Assembly: GCF_947497935.1 (NCBI RefSeq)
Contig: NZ_CANMIO010000010.1
Location: 1 to 64,000 of the forward strand
From: an uncultured Shewanella sp.
GTDB taxonomy: Bacteria; Pseudomonadota; Gammaproteobacteria; Enterobacterales; Shewanellaceae
Length of the DNA: 64,000 bases
Direction of reading: 5' to 3'
This document shows, piece by piece, positions 1-8,328 of the stretch. Under the pieces are notes generated by a model. The model did not search any database. It had not been told where the DNA came from and worked only from the letters and a program-made list of their open reading frames with translations. A program made the translations under genes and the position numbers. Numbering within the stretch: the stretch's first letter is position 1; each line of letters begins with the position of its first letter.

Positions 1-117
1 TAGAAGTGGCGAAGTCACGCCCTAGAAGCGCAGCGCCCTAGAAGTGGCGAAGTCACGCCCTAGAAGCGCAGCGCCCTAGAAGTGGCGAAGTCACGCCCTA
101 GAAGCGCAGCGCCCTTC
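1..117. repeat. Three perfect tandem copies of a 38-bp two-hairpin unit
   Basis: Positions 1-38, 39-76 and 77-114 are identical. Each unit holds two mini-palindromes, GTGGCGAAGTCAC and GCGCAGCGC, joined by CCCTAGAA. The array runs into the stop codon of the epimerase gene at 118 and may continue left of the window. There are no unique spacers, so it is not a CRISPR array. It is the most regular example of the modular hairpin family found throughout the window. Confidence 0.95.
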
Positions 118-1128
118 TTAGCCCTTCATGTAATACTCTTTATACCACTCAACAAACTTCTGTACGCCCTCTTCAACGCTCGTTTGTGGCTTATAACCAA
201 CTGTTTTGAATAGATCTTCAGTATCAGCCCAGGTTGAATGCACGTCACCAGGTTGCATATCCATCATATTTTTAATGGCTTCGATGCCAAATGATTTTTC
301 AAGCGCAGAAATATAATCCATCAACTTAACTGGACTACCATTACCGATGTTGAACACACGGTAAGGTGCAGAGCTAGTTGCAGGTGTTGCCTCCTCAGCT
401 TTCCACTGAGCGTTAGCAACAGGCACACTGTCTTGAATACGAATGATGCCTTCGACAATATCATCAATATAGGTAAAGTCGCGGCTCAAATTACCATGGT
501 TATAAACATCGATAGCCTCGCCTTTCACGATTTTATTGGTGAACTTAAGCAGCGCCATATCAGGGCGTCCCCAAGGACCATAAACGGTAAAAAAGCGTAG
601 TCCAGTCGTTGGCACACCATAAAGATGAGAATAAGTGTGTGACATCAACTCATTGGCTTTCTTAGTCGCTGCATACAATGAAATTGGATGATCCACACTG
701 TCGTCAGTAGAGAATGGCATTTTTGAATTTAGACCATAAACAGAGCTCGATGACGCGTAGACCAGATGCTGGATCTTATGGTGACGACACCCCTCTAGAA
801 TGGTCAAGTGCCCCACTAGGTTACTATCGGCATAGGCCATTGGGTTATCAATAGAGTAGCGAACACCGGCTTGAGCAGCCAAGTGGATCACTCTATCGAA
901 GCCTTGCTCGGCAAACAGTGCAGCAATGCCTTCTCTGTCTGCTAAGTCTAACTTCTTAAATGAAAAAAGAGCCTGTGGCTCCAAATTTTTAAGACGGTCT
1001 AATTTTAAGTTAACATCATAATAATCGTTAATATTATCGATGCCAATTACCTCATGACCTATAGAACTTAAGTATTCACTAACTTTAGAGCCGATAAAGC
1101 CTGCTGCACCAGTTACTAAATATTTCAT
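118..1128 (-). CDS. UDP-glucuronate 4-epimerase-like NAD-dependent epimerase
   Basis: 336 aa, full length for the short-chain extended epimerase family. It has an N-terminal Rossmann motif GAAGFIG (residues 7-13), a serine-rich SSSSVYG strand around 127-132 and the catalytic pair Y152/K156 in YAATK. The segment NDYYDVNLKLDRL near residue 35 is typical of UDP-glucuronate 4-epimerases, which make UDP-galacturonate in the cytoplasm. The upstream gene ugd makes its substrate UDP-GlcA, so the pair supplies uronic acids to the polysaccharide locus. The stop codon TAA lies inside a repeat linker (GGGCTAAGAAGGGCGC). A GalE-type specificity cannot be excluded from sequence alone. Confidence 0.85.
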   Translation of the reverse strand: MKYLVTGAAGFIGSKVSEYLSSIGHEVIGIDNINDYYDVNLKLDRLKNLEPQALFSFKKLDLADREGIAALFAEQGFDRVIHLAAQAGVRYSIDNPMAYADSNLVGHLTILEGCRHHKIQHLVYASSSSVYGLNSKMPFSTDDSVDHPISLYAATKKANELMSHTYSHLYGVPTTGLRFFTVYGPWGRPDMALLKFTNKIVKGEAIDVYNHGNLSRDFTYIDDIVEGIIRIQDSVPVANAQWKAEEATPATSSAPYRVFNIGNGSPVKLMDYISALEKSFGIEAIKNMMDMQPGDVHSTWADTEDLFKTVGYKPQTSVEEGVQKFVEWYKEYYMKG

Positions 1129-1140
1129 AAAATTCTCTTT

Positions 1141-1650
1141 TGTTAAAGAAGGATGCTAGGTTCTAGGGCGTTCACGAGCTCACTCCTAGGACGGCCTCCG
1201 CCTGCTAGGAAAGTCAAATGCCCAGAAGCGCCACCAGTAACCTTTCTATTCTCTTCTAACTTCTGCATATTCGTCTTAGCTGCTTCCGGCTCTTCTGAGA
1301 TTTAACCATCTTAGCCAGTACCTAGAACCTAGGATCTAAGCCCTTCTTAGCCCTTCACCGTCAGCGCAGCGTTCCGTCAACCGTAGGCCACAGGCCGTTC
1401 CGCTTTTCCGTCTCAGCTTGTACCTAGGACCAGCCTTTCCTAGAACCTAGAACCTAAGCCTTTCACCGTCAGTGCAGCGTTCCGTCAACCGTTAGGCCGA
1501 AGGCCGTTCAGCTTTTCCGTCTCAGCTTGTACCGTCTTTGCTTTTATAGCATCTAAAGGTCGCAACGCGACGCTCTCGCAGTGACGAAGTCACGTCCTAG
1601 AAGTGGCGAAGCCACGCCCTAACATCCTAGAAGCGCAGCGCCCTTCTTAG
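1141..1650. repeat. Modular mini-hairpin array between ugd and the epimerase
   Basis: This roughly 500-bp stretch without a gene is filled with repeat modules: GGCGTTCACGAGCTCAC, AGCGCAGCGTT, GGCCACAGGCC, GGCCGAAGGCC, GTGACGAAGTCAC, GTGGCGAAGCCAC and GCGCAGCGCCC (1633-1643). The linkers are CCTAGAACCTAGGA, CCGTCTCAGCTTGTACC and TTCCG. Two partial internal duplications are visible (about 1355-1437 and 1465-1545). No open reading frame or clear promoter was found in it. Confidence 0.85.
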
Positions 1651-1657
1651 CTTTTCA

Positions 1658-2824
1658 TCAATCCGAACCAAACAGATCTCGGGTATAAACTTTTCCGGCT
1701 ACATCTGCAAGCTCATCTACCATACGGTTTGAAACTATGACATCTGAGAGCTGTTTAAATTCATTCAGATCTTGTATTACACGCGAGTTAAAGAACTCAG
1801 CTTCATTAAGTACAGGTTCAAATACTACAACCTCAATACCCTTAGCTTTTATGCGCTTCATAATGCCCTGAATAGATGAGGCACGGAAGTTATCAGAGCC
1901 AGACTTCATAATTAGGCGGTATATACCCACGACTTTAGGCTGCTTCTTAATAATTGAGTCGGCAATAAAGTCTTTACGGGTTGAGTTAGCATCAACAATT
2001 GCACTGATCAGGCTATTAGGTACATCAGCATAATTAGCACGAAGCTGCTTAGTGTCTTTCGGCAAGCAGTAACCACCGTAGCCAAAAGACGGATTGTTAT
2101 AATGGCTACCTATACGCGGGTCTAAGCCTACACCTTCAATGATCTGGCGAGAATCAAGACCATGGGACTCCGCATAACTGTCTAGCTCGTTAAAGTAAGC
2201 CACCCGCATTGCAAGGTAGGTATTAGAGAAAAGCTTAACCGCTTCGGCTTCTGTCGAGTCAGTATAAAGAATATCAATATTCTGCTTGACTGCGGCATCG
2301 CTAAGTAAATTAGCGAACACTTTTGCACGCTCAGAGCGCTCACCGATGATGATGCGTGAAGGGTGCAGGTTGTCGTAAAGCGCGCGGCCTTCCCTTAAAA
2401 ATTCAGGTGAGAAAATAATATTCTGAGTATCAAATTTTCGTTTAACAGATTCGGTATAGCCAACTGGCACAGTAGATTTAATAATCATAACCGCGTTCGG
2501 GTTAATGGCTAACACATCTTGAATGACTGCCTCAACCGATGCAGTGTTGAAATAATTAGTCTCTGTGTCGTAATCGGTTGGTGTTGCAATAACCACATAA
2601 TCAGCATCTTGATATGCTAACTGTTTATTTAATGTAGCTGTTAAATCAAGCTTATGGTTACTCAGATAATCTTCTATCTCAGCATCTGCTATAGGTGATC
2701 GACCTTGGTTAATCATCTCTACTTTTTCAGCAACAATATCAACAGCCATAACGGTGTTCTTTTGCGCCAACAATACCGCGTTTGACAAGCCGACATAGCC
2801 TGTCCCTGCTATAGCAATTTTCAT
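1658..2824 (-). CDS. ugd: UDP-glucose 6-dehydrogenase
   Basis: 388 aa, the usual length for the short bacterial UDP-glucose dehydrogenase. It oxidises UDP-glucose to UDP-glucuronate using two NAD+. The N-terminal Rossmann motif GTGYVG is at 7-12, a conserved TPT follows at 81-83, and the catalytic cysteine is C253 within [14 protein letters not shown]. The middle-domain EAVKLFSN segment (about 194-201) carries the conserved lysine. Together with the downstream epimerase it provides UDP-GlcA and UDP-GalA for the surface polysaccharide. A modular repeat array starts within 15 nt of the stop codon, and another (2880-3290) lies upstream, so transcription may be independent of the main operon. Confidence 0.95.
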   Translation of the reverse strand: MKIAIAGTGYVGLSNAVLLAQKNTVMAVDIVAEKVEMINQGRSPIADAEIEDYLSNHKLDLTATLNKQLAYQDADYVVIATPTDYDTETNYFNTASVEAVIQDVLAINPNAVMIIKSTVPVGYTESVKRKFDTQNIIFSPEFLREGRALYDNLHPSRIIIGERSERAKVFANLLSDAAVKQNIDILYTDSTEAEAVKLFSNTYLAMRVAYFNELDSYAESHGLDSRQIIEGVGLDPRIGSHYNNPSFGYGGYCLPKDTKQLRANYADVPNSLISAIVDANSTRKDFIADSIIKKQPKVVGIYRLIMKSGSDNFRASSIQGIMKRIKAKGIEVVVFEPVLNEAEFFNSRVIQDLNEFKQLSDVIVSNRMVDELADVAGKVYTRDLFGSD

Positions 2825-2879
2825 CTTTAAACCTTAAAAAAAAATATCCGCGTAAAATAGCATTCAACAAGCAAAAAGT

Positions 2880-3290
2880 CTTGTTTTAGGCTCACATTTT
2901 TACCGCTATGAAGGAACTAGATCCTAGGACACTTCGAGGACGGTCTGAATATACAAGGCCCTAGGTTATAGGGCGTTCGCGAGCTCACTGAATAAACAAG
3001 GTTCTAGGAACTAGGACGCTTCGCTCCGAGGAAATCAAAAGTAAAACAGCGTTGCCTTCAACCTTGCAGCTCTTTTCTGCTTTTAACCGTCAGCGCAGCG
3101 TTCCGTGAGTGAGCCTGCGAACGTTCCGTATACCGTAAGGCCACCGGCCGTTCCGCTTATCCGTCTCAGCTTGACCGGCTTTAATCGTCTTAGCTTTAAC
3201 TTTTAGATCGTATAGAATCTAGCAGGAGCATAGCGACGCTCTAGCCTTGGCGAAGCCAAGCTCTAGCATCTACGCTTAATAACAACGATA
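2880..3290. repeat. Modular mini-hairpin array between ugd and the metallo-hydrolase
   Basis: This gap lies between divergently oriented genes. It contains CTAG-rich linkers (AACTAGATCCTAGGAC, GTTCTAGGAACTAGG) and modules GGGCGTTCGCGAGCTCAC, AGCGCAGCGTTCCG, GAGTGAGCCTGCGAACG, GGCCACCGGCC and CTTGGCGAAGCCAAG. A segment at about 3047-3095 (CAGCGTTGCCTTCAACC onward) recurs in altered form at 4956-5000. The array ends about 10 nt before the ribosome-binding site of the next gene. Confidence 0.85.
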
Positions 3291-3302
3291 AGGAAGTCGA
3301 AC

Positions 3303-4766
3303 ATGCAAATCATTCATCATGGTGCTGTTGATGGTGTTACAGGCTCATGCCATCAGTTAGATATTAATGAGCAATCAAGTATTCTTATTGATTGCGGGCT
3401 GTTTCAAGGAGCTGAAACAGCAGGCAAAACCGCTGCAGAGCAGCTCAAAATAGAATTTGACTTAACCCATATAACCTCACTAATTATCACTCACTGCCAC
3501 ATTGACCATGTGGGCAGGATCCCATATCTATTGGCAGCAGGTTTCGATGGACCTATATACGCGACAAAGGCCACTACCGAATTACTACCATTAGTCATAG
3601 AGGATGCACTAAAGGTCGGCGTCACCAGAAATCAGCAATTAATTAGTTTATATTTAAAACGCTTACAGCAGTTAATTAAGCCTATTGATTATGGGCAATG
3701 GTTTACTCTGGATGTGAATAATAGTGAGAGTGGATTTAAACAAGCCAAAGCGCGGTTTAACATCGCGGGACATATTCTTGGCTCAGCCTATGTTGAAATA
3801 GAGCTGAGTAACCCATCACTAACTAATAAAATCGCAGGTTCCGATAATAGCCACAACTGTCATGACGCTGACGCAATAAACAATAATGACAGCCACCTTG
3901 TCGTTTTTTCTGGCGACTTAGGCGCAAGCAACACCCCATTACTGCCAAGCCCGAAAAGCCCATTTCGTGCCGACACCTTAGTGATTGAGTCAACCTATGG
4001 CAATAAAAACCACCTTAATCGTGAACATAGAGCCGAAAGCTTACGCCAAGTCATCGAAAAATCAGTTAGTGACAACGGCGTCGTACTCATTCCAGCCTTT
4101 AGCATAGGCCGAACCCAAGAATTACTGTATGAATTAGAGCAAATTATCTTTAATCAACAGCACGACCCCATGTGGAAGAGCATAGAGATTATTATAGATT
4201 CCCCCATGGCTGCCAACTTTACTGAGCAATACATAGAATATAAAAGCTTGTGGGATTCTGAGGCCAAAGCCGTATTAGCGCAGCAACGACACCCGCTCGA
4301 TTTTAGTCAGCTTTACACCATAGATAGCCACCAAGATCACCTAGCGGTCGTCAACTATCTTTCAAGCAGGCAAAAGCCTGCAATTGTGATTGCGGCTAGT
4401 GGCATGTGTACTGGCGGCCGAGTCATTAACTATCTACAGCGCTTTTTACCTGAATCAACAGCAGATATTTTATTTGTGGGTTACCAAGCAGAAGGAACGA
4501 CTGGACGGGATATACAGACATATGGACCAACGGGAGGCTACGTATATCTAGAAGGGGAGAGAATCGATATTAGGGCAGGAGTTCGTACCATAAGCGGCTA
4601 TTCAGCCCATGCAGACCAACAGGATCTAATTAATTTTGTTAAAAACATAAAACATAAGCCCAAGCACATCCGCATAGTCCACGGCGACGCCGAAGCCAAA
4701 CAAACGTTAGCAGATAAATACCGCCAGCTAATGCCGGAATGCGAAATAATGATTCCAACAGGCTAG
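3303..4766 (+). CDS. Beta-CASP family metallo-beta-lactamase-fold hydrolase (putative ribonuclease)
   Basis: 487 aa. The zinc motif THCHIDHVGR lies at 63-72 (H64, H66, D68, H69). A further metal-ligand GDLG strand, a beta-CASP insertion with the ASGMCTGGR signature, and C-terminal ISGYSAHADQ and HGDAE motifs follow, as in the CPSF/RNase J-like beta-CASP superfamily. Members are RNA endo- or exonucleases, but the substrate of this one cannot be read from sequence. The ATG is preceded by AAGGAAG at a suitable distance. It is the only plus-strand gene between the uronate genes and the rmlB remnant, and repeat arrays or REP-like hairpins lie on both sides. An insertion of about 35 low-complexity residues (N/D/H-rich, about 175-197) precedes the GDLG strand. 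Confidence 0.8.
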   Translation: MQIIHHGAVDGVTGSCHQLDINEQSSILIDCGLFQGAETAGKTAAEQLKIEFDLTHITSLIITHCHIDHVGRIPYLLAAGFDGPIYATKATTELLPLVIEDALKVGVTRNQQLISLYLKRLQQLIKPIDYGQWFTLDVNNSESGFKQAKARFNIAGHILGSAYVEIELSNPSLTNKIAGSDNSHNCHDADAINNNDSHLVVFSGDLGASNTPLLPSPKSPFRADTLVIESTYGNKNHLNREHRAESLRQVIEKSVSDNGVVLIPAFSIGRTQELLYELEQIIFNQQHDPMWKSIEIIIDSPMAANFTEQYIEYKSLWDSEAKAVLAQQRHPLDFSQLYTIDSHQDHLAVVNYLSSRQKPAIVIAASGMCTGGRVINYLQRFLPESTADILFVGYQAEGTTGRDIQTYGPTGGYVYLEGERIDIRAGVRTISGYSAHADQQDLINFVKNIKHKPKHIRIVHGDAEAKQTLADKYRQLMPECEIMIPTG

Positions 4767-4815
4767 AGTTGCTCCTTTACTTTTGTGGCAAAATAACAAC
4801 TAATTTTTTGATTTT

Positions 4816-4884
4816 GTAGGTTGGACTTTAGTCCATCATATACCCAAAAGGCCACTAGAATTGACGGCATAAATGCCGACCTAC
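4816..4884. repeat. REP-like inverted pair of GTAG hairpins
   Basis: GTAGGTTGGACTTTAGTCCA starts at 4816, and an opposing hairpin GACGGCATAAATGCCGACCTAC ends at 4884. The outward GTAG/CTAC ends plus AT-loop palindromes in a head-to-head pair match the layout of bacterial REP/BIME elements mobilised by RAYT transposases. No RAYT gene is in the window. Confidence 0.7.
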
Positions 4885-4894
4885 TTTAAAAGTA

Positions 4895-5100
4895 AGGTTC
4901 TAGGACGCTTCACTTCGAGGACGTCCTTCAGTCTGCTAGGTAATCAAAAACAAAACAGCGTGGTCTTTGACCTTGCAGCTTTTATCGGCACTTAACCGTC
5001 AGCGAAGCGTTCTGAAGGCAGCAGGCCGTTCCGCTTTTCCGTCTTTGCTTTAACCTAGGACCTTCTTAGCTTTTTACCTAGAACCTAGTACCTTCTCAGC
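4895..5100. repeat. Modular mini-hairpin array running into the rmlB remnant
   Basis: Modules AGGTTCTAGGACGCTTC, AGCGAAGCGTTC, AGGCAGCAGGCCG and TTTTCCGTCTTTGC, plus the linkers CCTAGGACC and CCTAGAACCTAGTACC, fill the gap after the metallo-hydrolase. The right end overlaps the last codons of the truncated rmlB: its final residues [10 protein letters not shown] are translated from the repeat linker. Confidence 0.8.
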
Positions 5101-5646
5101 CTGTACCGTCATAGCCATTTCCGCCGCCTTTATATACCACTCTACCGTTTTTCTTAAGCCTGACTCAAACGTCTCCATCGGCCTCCAACCCAACTCATTC
5201 TGAATCTTACTTGAGTCGATAGCGTAGCGAACGTCATGCCCTGGTCTATCGGCTACATAACTAATTAAGCTTTTAAACCCTATTTGATTACAGTTACTTG
5301 TAAATGAATTTAGATTGGCAGGGGCTAACTCTTCTAATAACTCGCAGATCGTATTAACCACGTCGATATTGCGTTTTTCACAACTGCCACCGATATTATA
5401 GGTTTGACCAATTTTGCCTTCAGTCAAAACGGTATAGAGAGCTCGAACATGGTCATCCACGAATAACCAATCCCTCACTTGTAAACCGTTACAGTATATT
5501 GGGATCCCCTTGCCTGATAATGCATTACTTATCGTTTGTGGAATTAACTTCTCGGCATGCTGCAAAGGACCATAATTATTAGAGCAATTTGTCACGACAA
5601 CTGGTAAACCATAGGTTCTATGCCAAGCACCATTCATTACTTTCAC
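5074..5646 (-). pseudogene. 3' remnant of dTDP-glucose 4,6-dehydratase (rmlB)
   Basis: 190 codons matching only the C-terminal half of RmlB. The aligned part begins near residue 170 of the intact copy at 19553-20647 (shared [44 protein letters not shown], GWxPxETFESG). The Rossmann GxxGFIG motif, the T-D-E triad and the YxxxK catalytic pair are missing, so it cannot be a working dehydratase. The last ten or so residues come from a hairpin-repeat linker rather than from rmlB. It sits at the left edge of the polysaccharide operon and most likely records an earlier gene-cassette exchange. A start at the GTG or ATG near 5640 has no convincing ribosome-binding site. Confidence 0.85.
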
Positions 5647-5877
5647 TGTAGCCGAAAGGGCAGTTACAATAGGTAAGCAGGGACACTTTCATCATCCTTG
5701 ATGCAAATTAGCGTCCTCACATCGACCAACTCTTGTAGTCTTAGCTATACGTAGGGAATAAAAATGATACTGCTACCACTCGCCTTTACAAATACTAACA
5801 AAGACTTACAGATATACTCACTTTATCTGTGTCATCATTAAATTCAAGCTGCGGGCTTATTTGTTGAGAAAAGTTGG

Positions 5878-6735
5878 TTACAAAATAATTTTTGGCTGTA
5901 CCCACATATCACCAAATAAGACATCGGCATCAATGGAGGAAAAACTTTCAAAGCCATTGCCAGGTGTAAAAGTCATCTCACCGAAAAGGACTTGACCTTT
6001 AACTAAATACAAATCGACTCTAACATAATCAAAACCTTCAGCTAAAACTAATGCAGCTTGTTTCAACTTATTTAGACTTTCCAGTTCTGGCAGTTTGTAC
6101 CCGCCACTTTTATATAACAAGTCAAAAGGAAGTTGTTCAAAAGAAAGTGAATACAGATTTCTTCTATGATCGCTGAAACGATCAAAATCGATTTGCAAAA
6201 AACCATCTTTGCCGTTAAATATATGGAATTTGAAATCCTCAATATCTACGCCGTCACTATCTATAAACTCTTCAATGATGATTTTTTTGGGGATAGCATC
6301 ATACTGAGTCTCACCTAAAATCGAACCTTTATAGCTTGAGCCGAGGGCCTTCTCAAACTTTTCAACAAACTCATGTCGATTGATTGTTGCTTTGTCCTTA
6401 ACAATTTGAATATGTTCCTCACCACTTCCGAAATTGGTTTTAGCGACAAATGCGTTAGGTAAAACATCAAAATCGATATCACTTACACTGTTATAGACAC
6501 CGAGAAGAGGAATTAAATTTTCGTTACCTAGCTTCCGTTCCACAAATTCTCTAACAGCATACTTATCTGATAAACTTGAGTACTCAGGAAGCATATTTAA
6601 CTTTCTAACTTGCAGCTTTTCGCTATACTTTTTTGGATGTTTAAGATCAAGAAAACTTCTATGCTTTAACAAATAGTATGCCTTTAGCCTAATTGTTAAA
6701 GGGAGAAGTTTCGCAAAAAAAACAAATAAATTCAT
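5878..6735 (-). CDS. TupA-like ATP-grasp enzyme
   Basis: 285 aa. The protein opens with a hydrophobic/basic N-terminus and the family hallmark KHPKKYSEKLQVRKL (about 34-48), followed by SDKYAVREFVERKLG, KTNFGSGEEH, a central FIDSDGVDIEDFKFHIFNG and a C-terminal YVRVDLYLVKGQVLFGEMTFTPGNGF. The last carries the acidic metal/ATP ligands expected of the ATPgrasp_TupA family. Relatives act in surface polymer pathways such as teichuronopeptide and probably form amide or peptide bonds. It is the last gene of the operon and follows a CapA-like gene by 4 nt, so an amino-acid ligase role on uronic acid residues is plausible. The exact substrate is unknown. Confidence 0.75.
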   Translation of the reverse strand: MNLFVFFAKLLPLTIRLKAYYLLKHRSFLDLKHPKKYSEKLQVRKLNMLPEYSSLSDKYAVREFVERKLGNENLIPLLGVYNSVSDIDFDVLPNAFVAKTNFGSGEEHIQIVKDKATINRHEFVEKFEKALGSSYKGSILGETQYDAIPKKIIIEEFIDSDGVDIEDFKFHIFNGKDGFLQIDFDRFSDHRRNLYSLSFEQLPFDLLYKSGGYKLPELESLNKLKQAALVLAEGFDYVRVDLYLVKGQVLFGEMTFTPGNGFESFSSIDADVLFGDMWVQPKIIL

Positions 6736-6739
6736 AATA

Positions 6740-7798
6740 CTACCTTGAAGAAAACTTATTCAAAATATAACCAACGATAACAGCACGAAACTCTGCGTTA
6801 AACAATACGGTTCGAATTTTATTTAGCAGTTTAAAACTAGATGAAGCACTAGATGTATGAGCACTTACTCTATTTCTTTCACTAAAAACTCTAGCACACT
6901 CCGCATTCCACTTAGAACGTTGATATTGTCTATCGTTTAATAAATAAAAATGACCTAAGTCTTTATCTGCCTTAATAACTGTTCCTGTTTTAGGATTTAT
7001 AAGGACGGGAATAAAGCTTACACTTAAAGACTTCTGTTTAAATTTAATCTTTAAGATGACCGAGTCATTCAGAAATGATTTGTTTTTATGATTTTCCAAA
7101 TCAAAAACAAAGTTCCCCAAAGAGTAAAAAATAAACTTATCGTTTCCCACCTTCTCATAAGGTTGCACTGTATGAGAGTGATGACAAACGATTATGCTGG
7201 CTCCCATATTAAGTAAACTATGGAGAAAACGTCTTCTACTAGGCCATGGGTAAATGGTATATTCTTCACCACCATGGTAGTTTACTACAATCCAGTCTAC
7301 TTTAGATTTAACCTCTGAAATAAACGCTTTAAATTTCACCTCGTCATATATATTTACAGAAGCCTTGCAGTCTTCCCCCATGTTTTTATAACTTTGACAA
7401 ATTGAAATCATTCCAATTTTTAAATCAGAACCTTCAATTATTTCAAATCCGTATGCGATATCATCAGTTAAACCAAGTACTGTCAAACCAGATTCAGATG
7501 CTTGGTTGACCGTATGTTTTAGGCCTATCTTGCCACAATCAAATATATGATTGTTCGCAAGGCTTACATGGCTAACATTTATTTGCTTCAAATAATCTAA
7601 AGCAGCTGGAGGACTTAATACTTCCACATCTTTCCGCTGCGATGGTAACGTAGTACAAGGTCCTTCTAAATTGACTACCGCATAAGAAGATTCGCCTAAA
7701 AAGCTGACTAACTCACTAGAAATGATATCTTTTTTTAAATTTAAGTTTTCTGCAAAATTACCAGTAAAGCTAACGTCTCCAACAAATGATACTTCCAT
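6740..7798 (-). CDS. CapA family (PGA_cap) protein
   Basis: 352 aa from the ATG at 7798; a TTG three codons earlier is less likely. It has the metallophosphoesterase-like CapA layout: FVGDVSFTGNF at the start, AVVNLEGP near 40, SLANNHIFDCG near 80, VVNYHGGEEY and CHHSHTVQPYE in the middle, then YSLGNFVFD. The family is needed for poly-gamma-glutamate capsule formation in Bacillus, and many proteobacterial members sit in polysaccharide loci. No signal peptide is obvious, so it may act on the cytoplasmic side. It is tightly coupled to the TupA-like gene downstream and the acyltransferase upstream, suggesting a shared decoration step. Confidence 0.8.
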   Translation of the reverse strand: MEVSFVGDVSFTGNFAENLNLKKDIISSELVSFLGESSYAVVNLEGPCTTLPSQRKDVEVLSPPAALDYLKQINVSHVSLANNHIFDCGKIGLKHTVNQASESGLTVLGLTDDIAYGFEIIEGSDLKIGMISICQSYKNMGEDCKASVNIYDEVKFKAFISEVKSKVDWIVVNYHGGEEYTIYPWPSRRRFLHSLLNMGASIIVCHHSHTVQPYEKVGNDKFIFYSLGNFVFDLENHKNKSFLNDSVILKIKFKQKSLSVSFIPVLINPKTGTVIKADKDLGHFYLLNDRQYQRSKWNAECARVFSERNRVSAHTSSASSSFKLLNKIRTVLFNAEFRAVIVGYILNKFSSR

Positions 7799-7809
7799 AT
7801 AGTTCAACT

Positions 7810-8319
7810 CTAATTTTTTAATTTAATAAGTTTAGCGGGGACACCACCATAGATGCCTGGGTCGACAAACGCACTATTAAGAACAGAACCGCCAGCTAAC
7901 AAGCTTGAAGAAGGAAGCTGTGCTCCAGCAGTGACTAAAACATTACCTGCAACCCAACTTCCGCATTTAATTTTAATTGGTGCTCTCACAGGAGAACCAA
8001 AACGATAACTATCATTTAGCAGACTATGGTTACCAGAAATTAAGACACTGCCAATACCGATCATAACTTCATCCTCTAGTTCTATAACGTCACATGCATT
8101 AATAACTACATTTGTAGCTATATACACATCGTTCCCACAACTTAAATTATATAAGCAGTAAAGTTTCGCCCCTGAAGATACTTGAAAATTTCGCCCAGTT
8201 TTGGCCATTGTAAATCCATACAAAAAGCCCCTAAACCTCATGACCAACGGAATATCGGGGAAAAAGAAAGTTGTTGCCCAAACAAACCATGAATAAAGTA
8301 GTGATATTTTATGTTTCAT
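7810..8319 (-). CDS. Hexapeptide-repeat acyltransferase
   Basis: 169 aa, left-handed beta-helix acyltransferase of the colanic-acid/CysE-like type. A hydrophobic N-terminal stretch (about 8-32) is followed by hexapeptide repeats (GNDVYIATNVVINAC, IELEDEVMIGIGSVLISGNH, CGSWVAGNVLVTAG) and the usual GVPAKLIK ending. The SGNH segment carries the catalytic histidine expected in this family. It probably O-acetylates a sugar of the repeat unit using acetyl-CoA. It lies 11 nt upstream of the CapA-like gene and 9 nt downstream of the glycosyltransferase. Confidence 0.8.
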   Translation of the reverse strand: MKHKISLLYSWFVWATTFFFPDIPLVMRFRGFLYGFTMAKTGRNFQVSSGAKLYCLYNLSCGNDVYIATNVVINACDVIELEDEVMIGIGSVLISGNHSLLNDSYRFGSPVRAPIKIKCGSWVAGNVLVTAGAQLPSSSLLAGGSVLNSAFVDPGIYGGVPAKLIKLKN

Positions 8320-8328
8320 AGTTCTTAC

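Noticed and set aside
1..117. Possible CRISPR array (regular tandem repeats)
   Set aside because: The three 38-bp units are directly adjacent with no unique spacers, and no cas genes are present.
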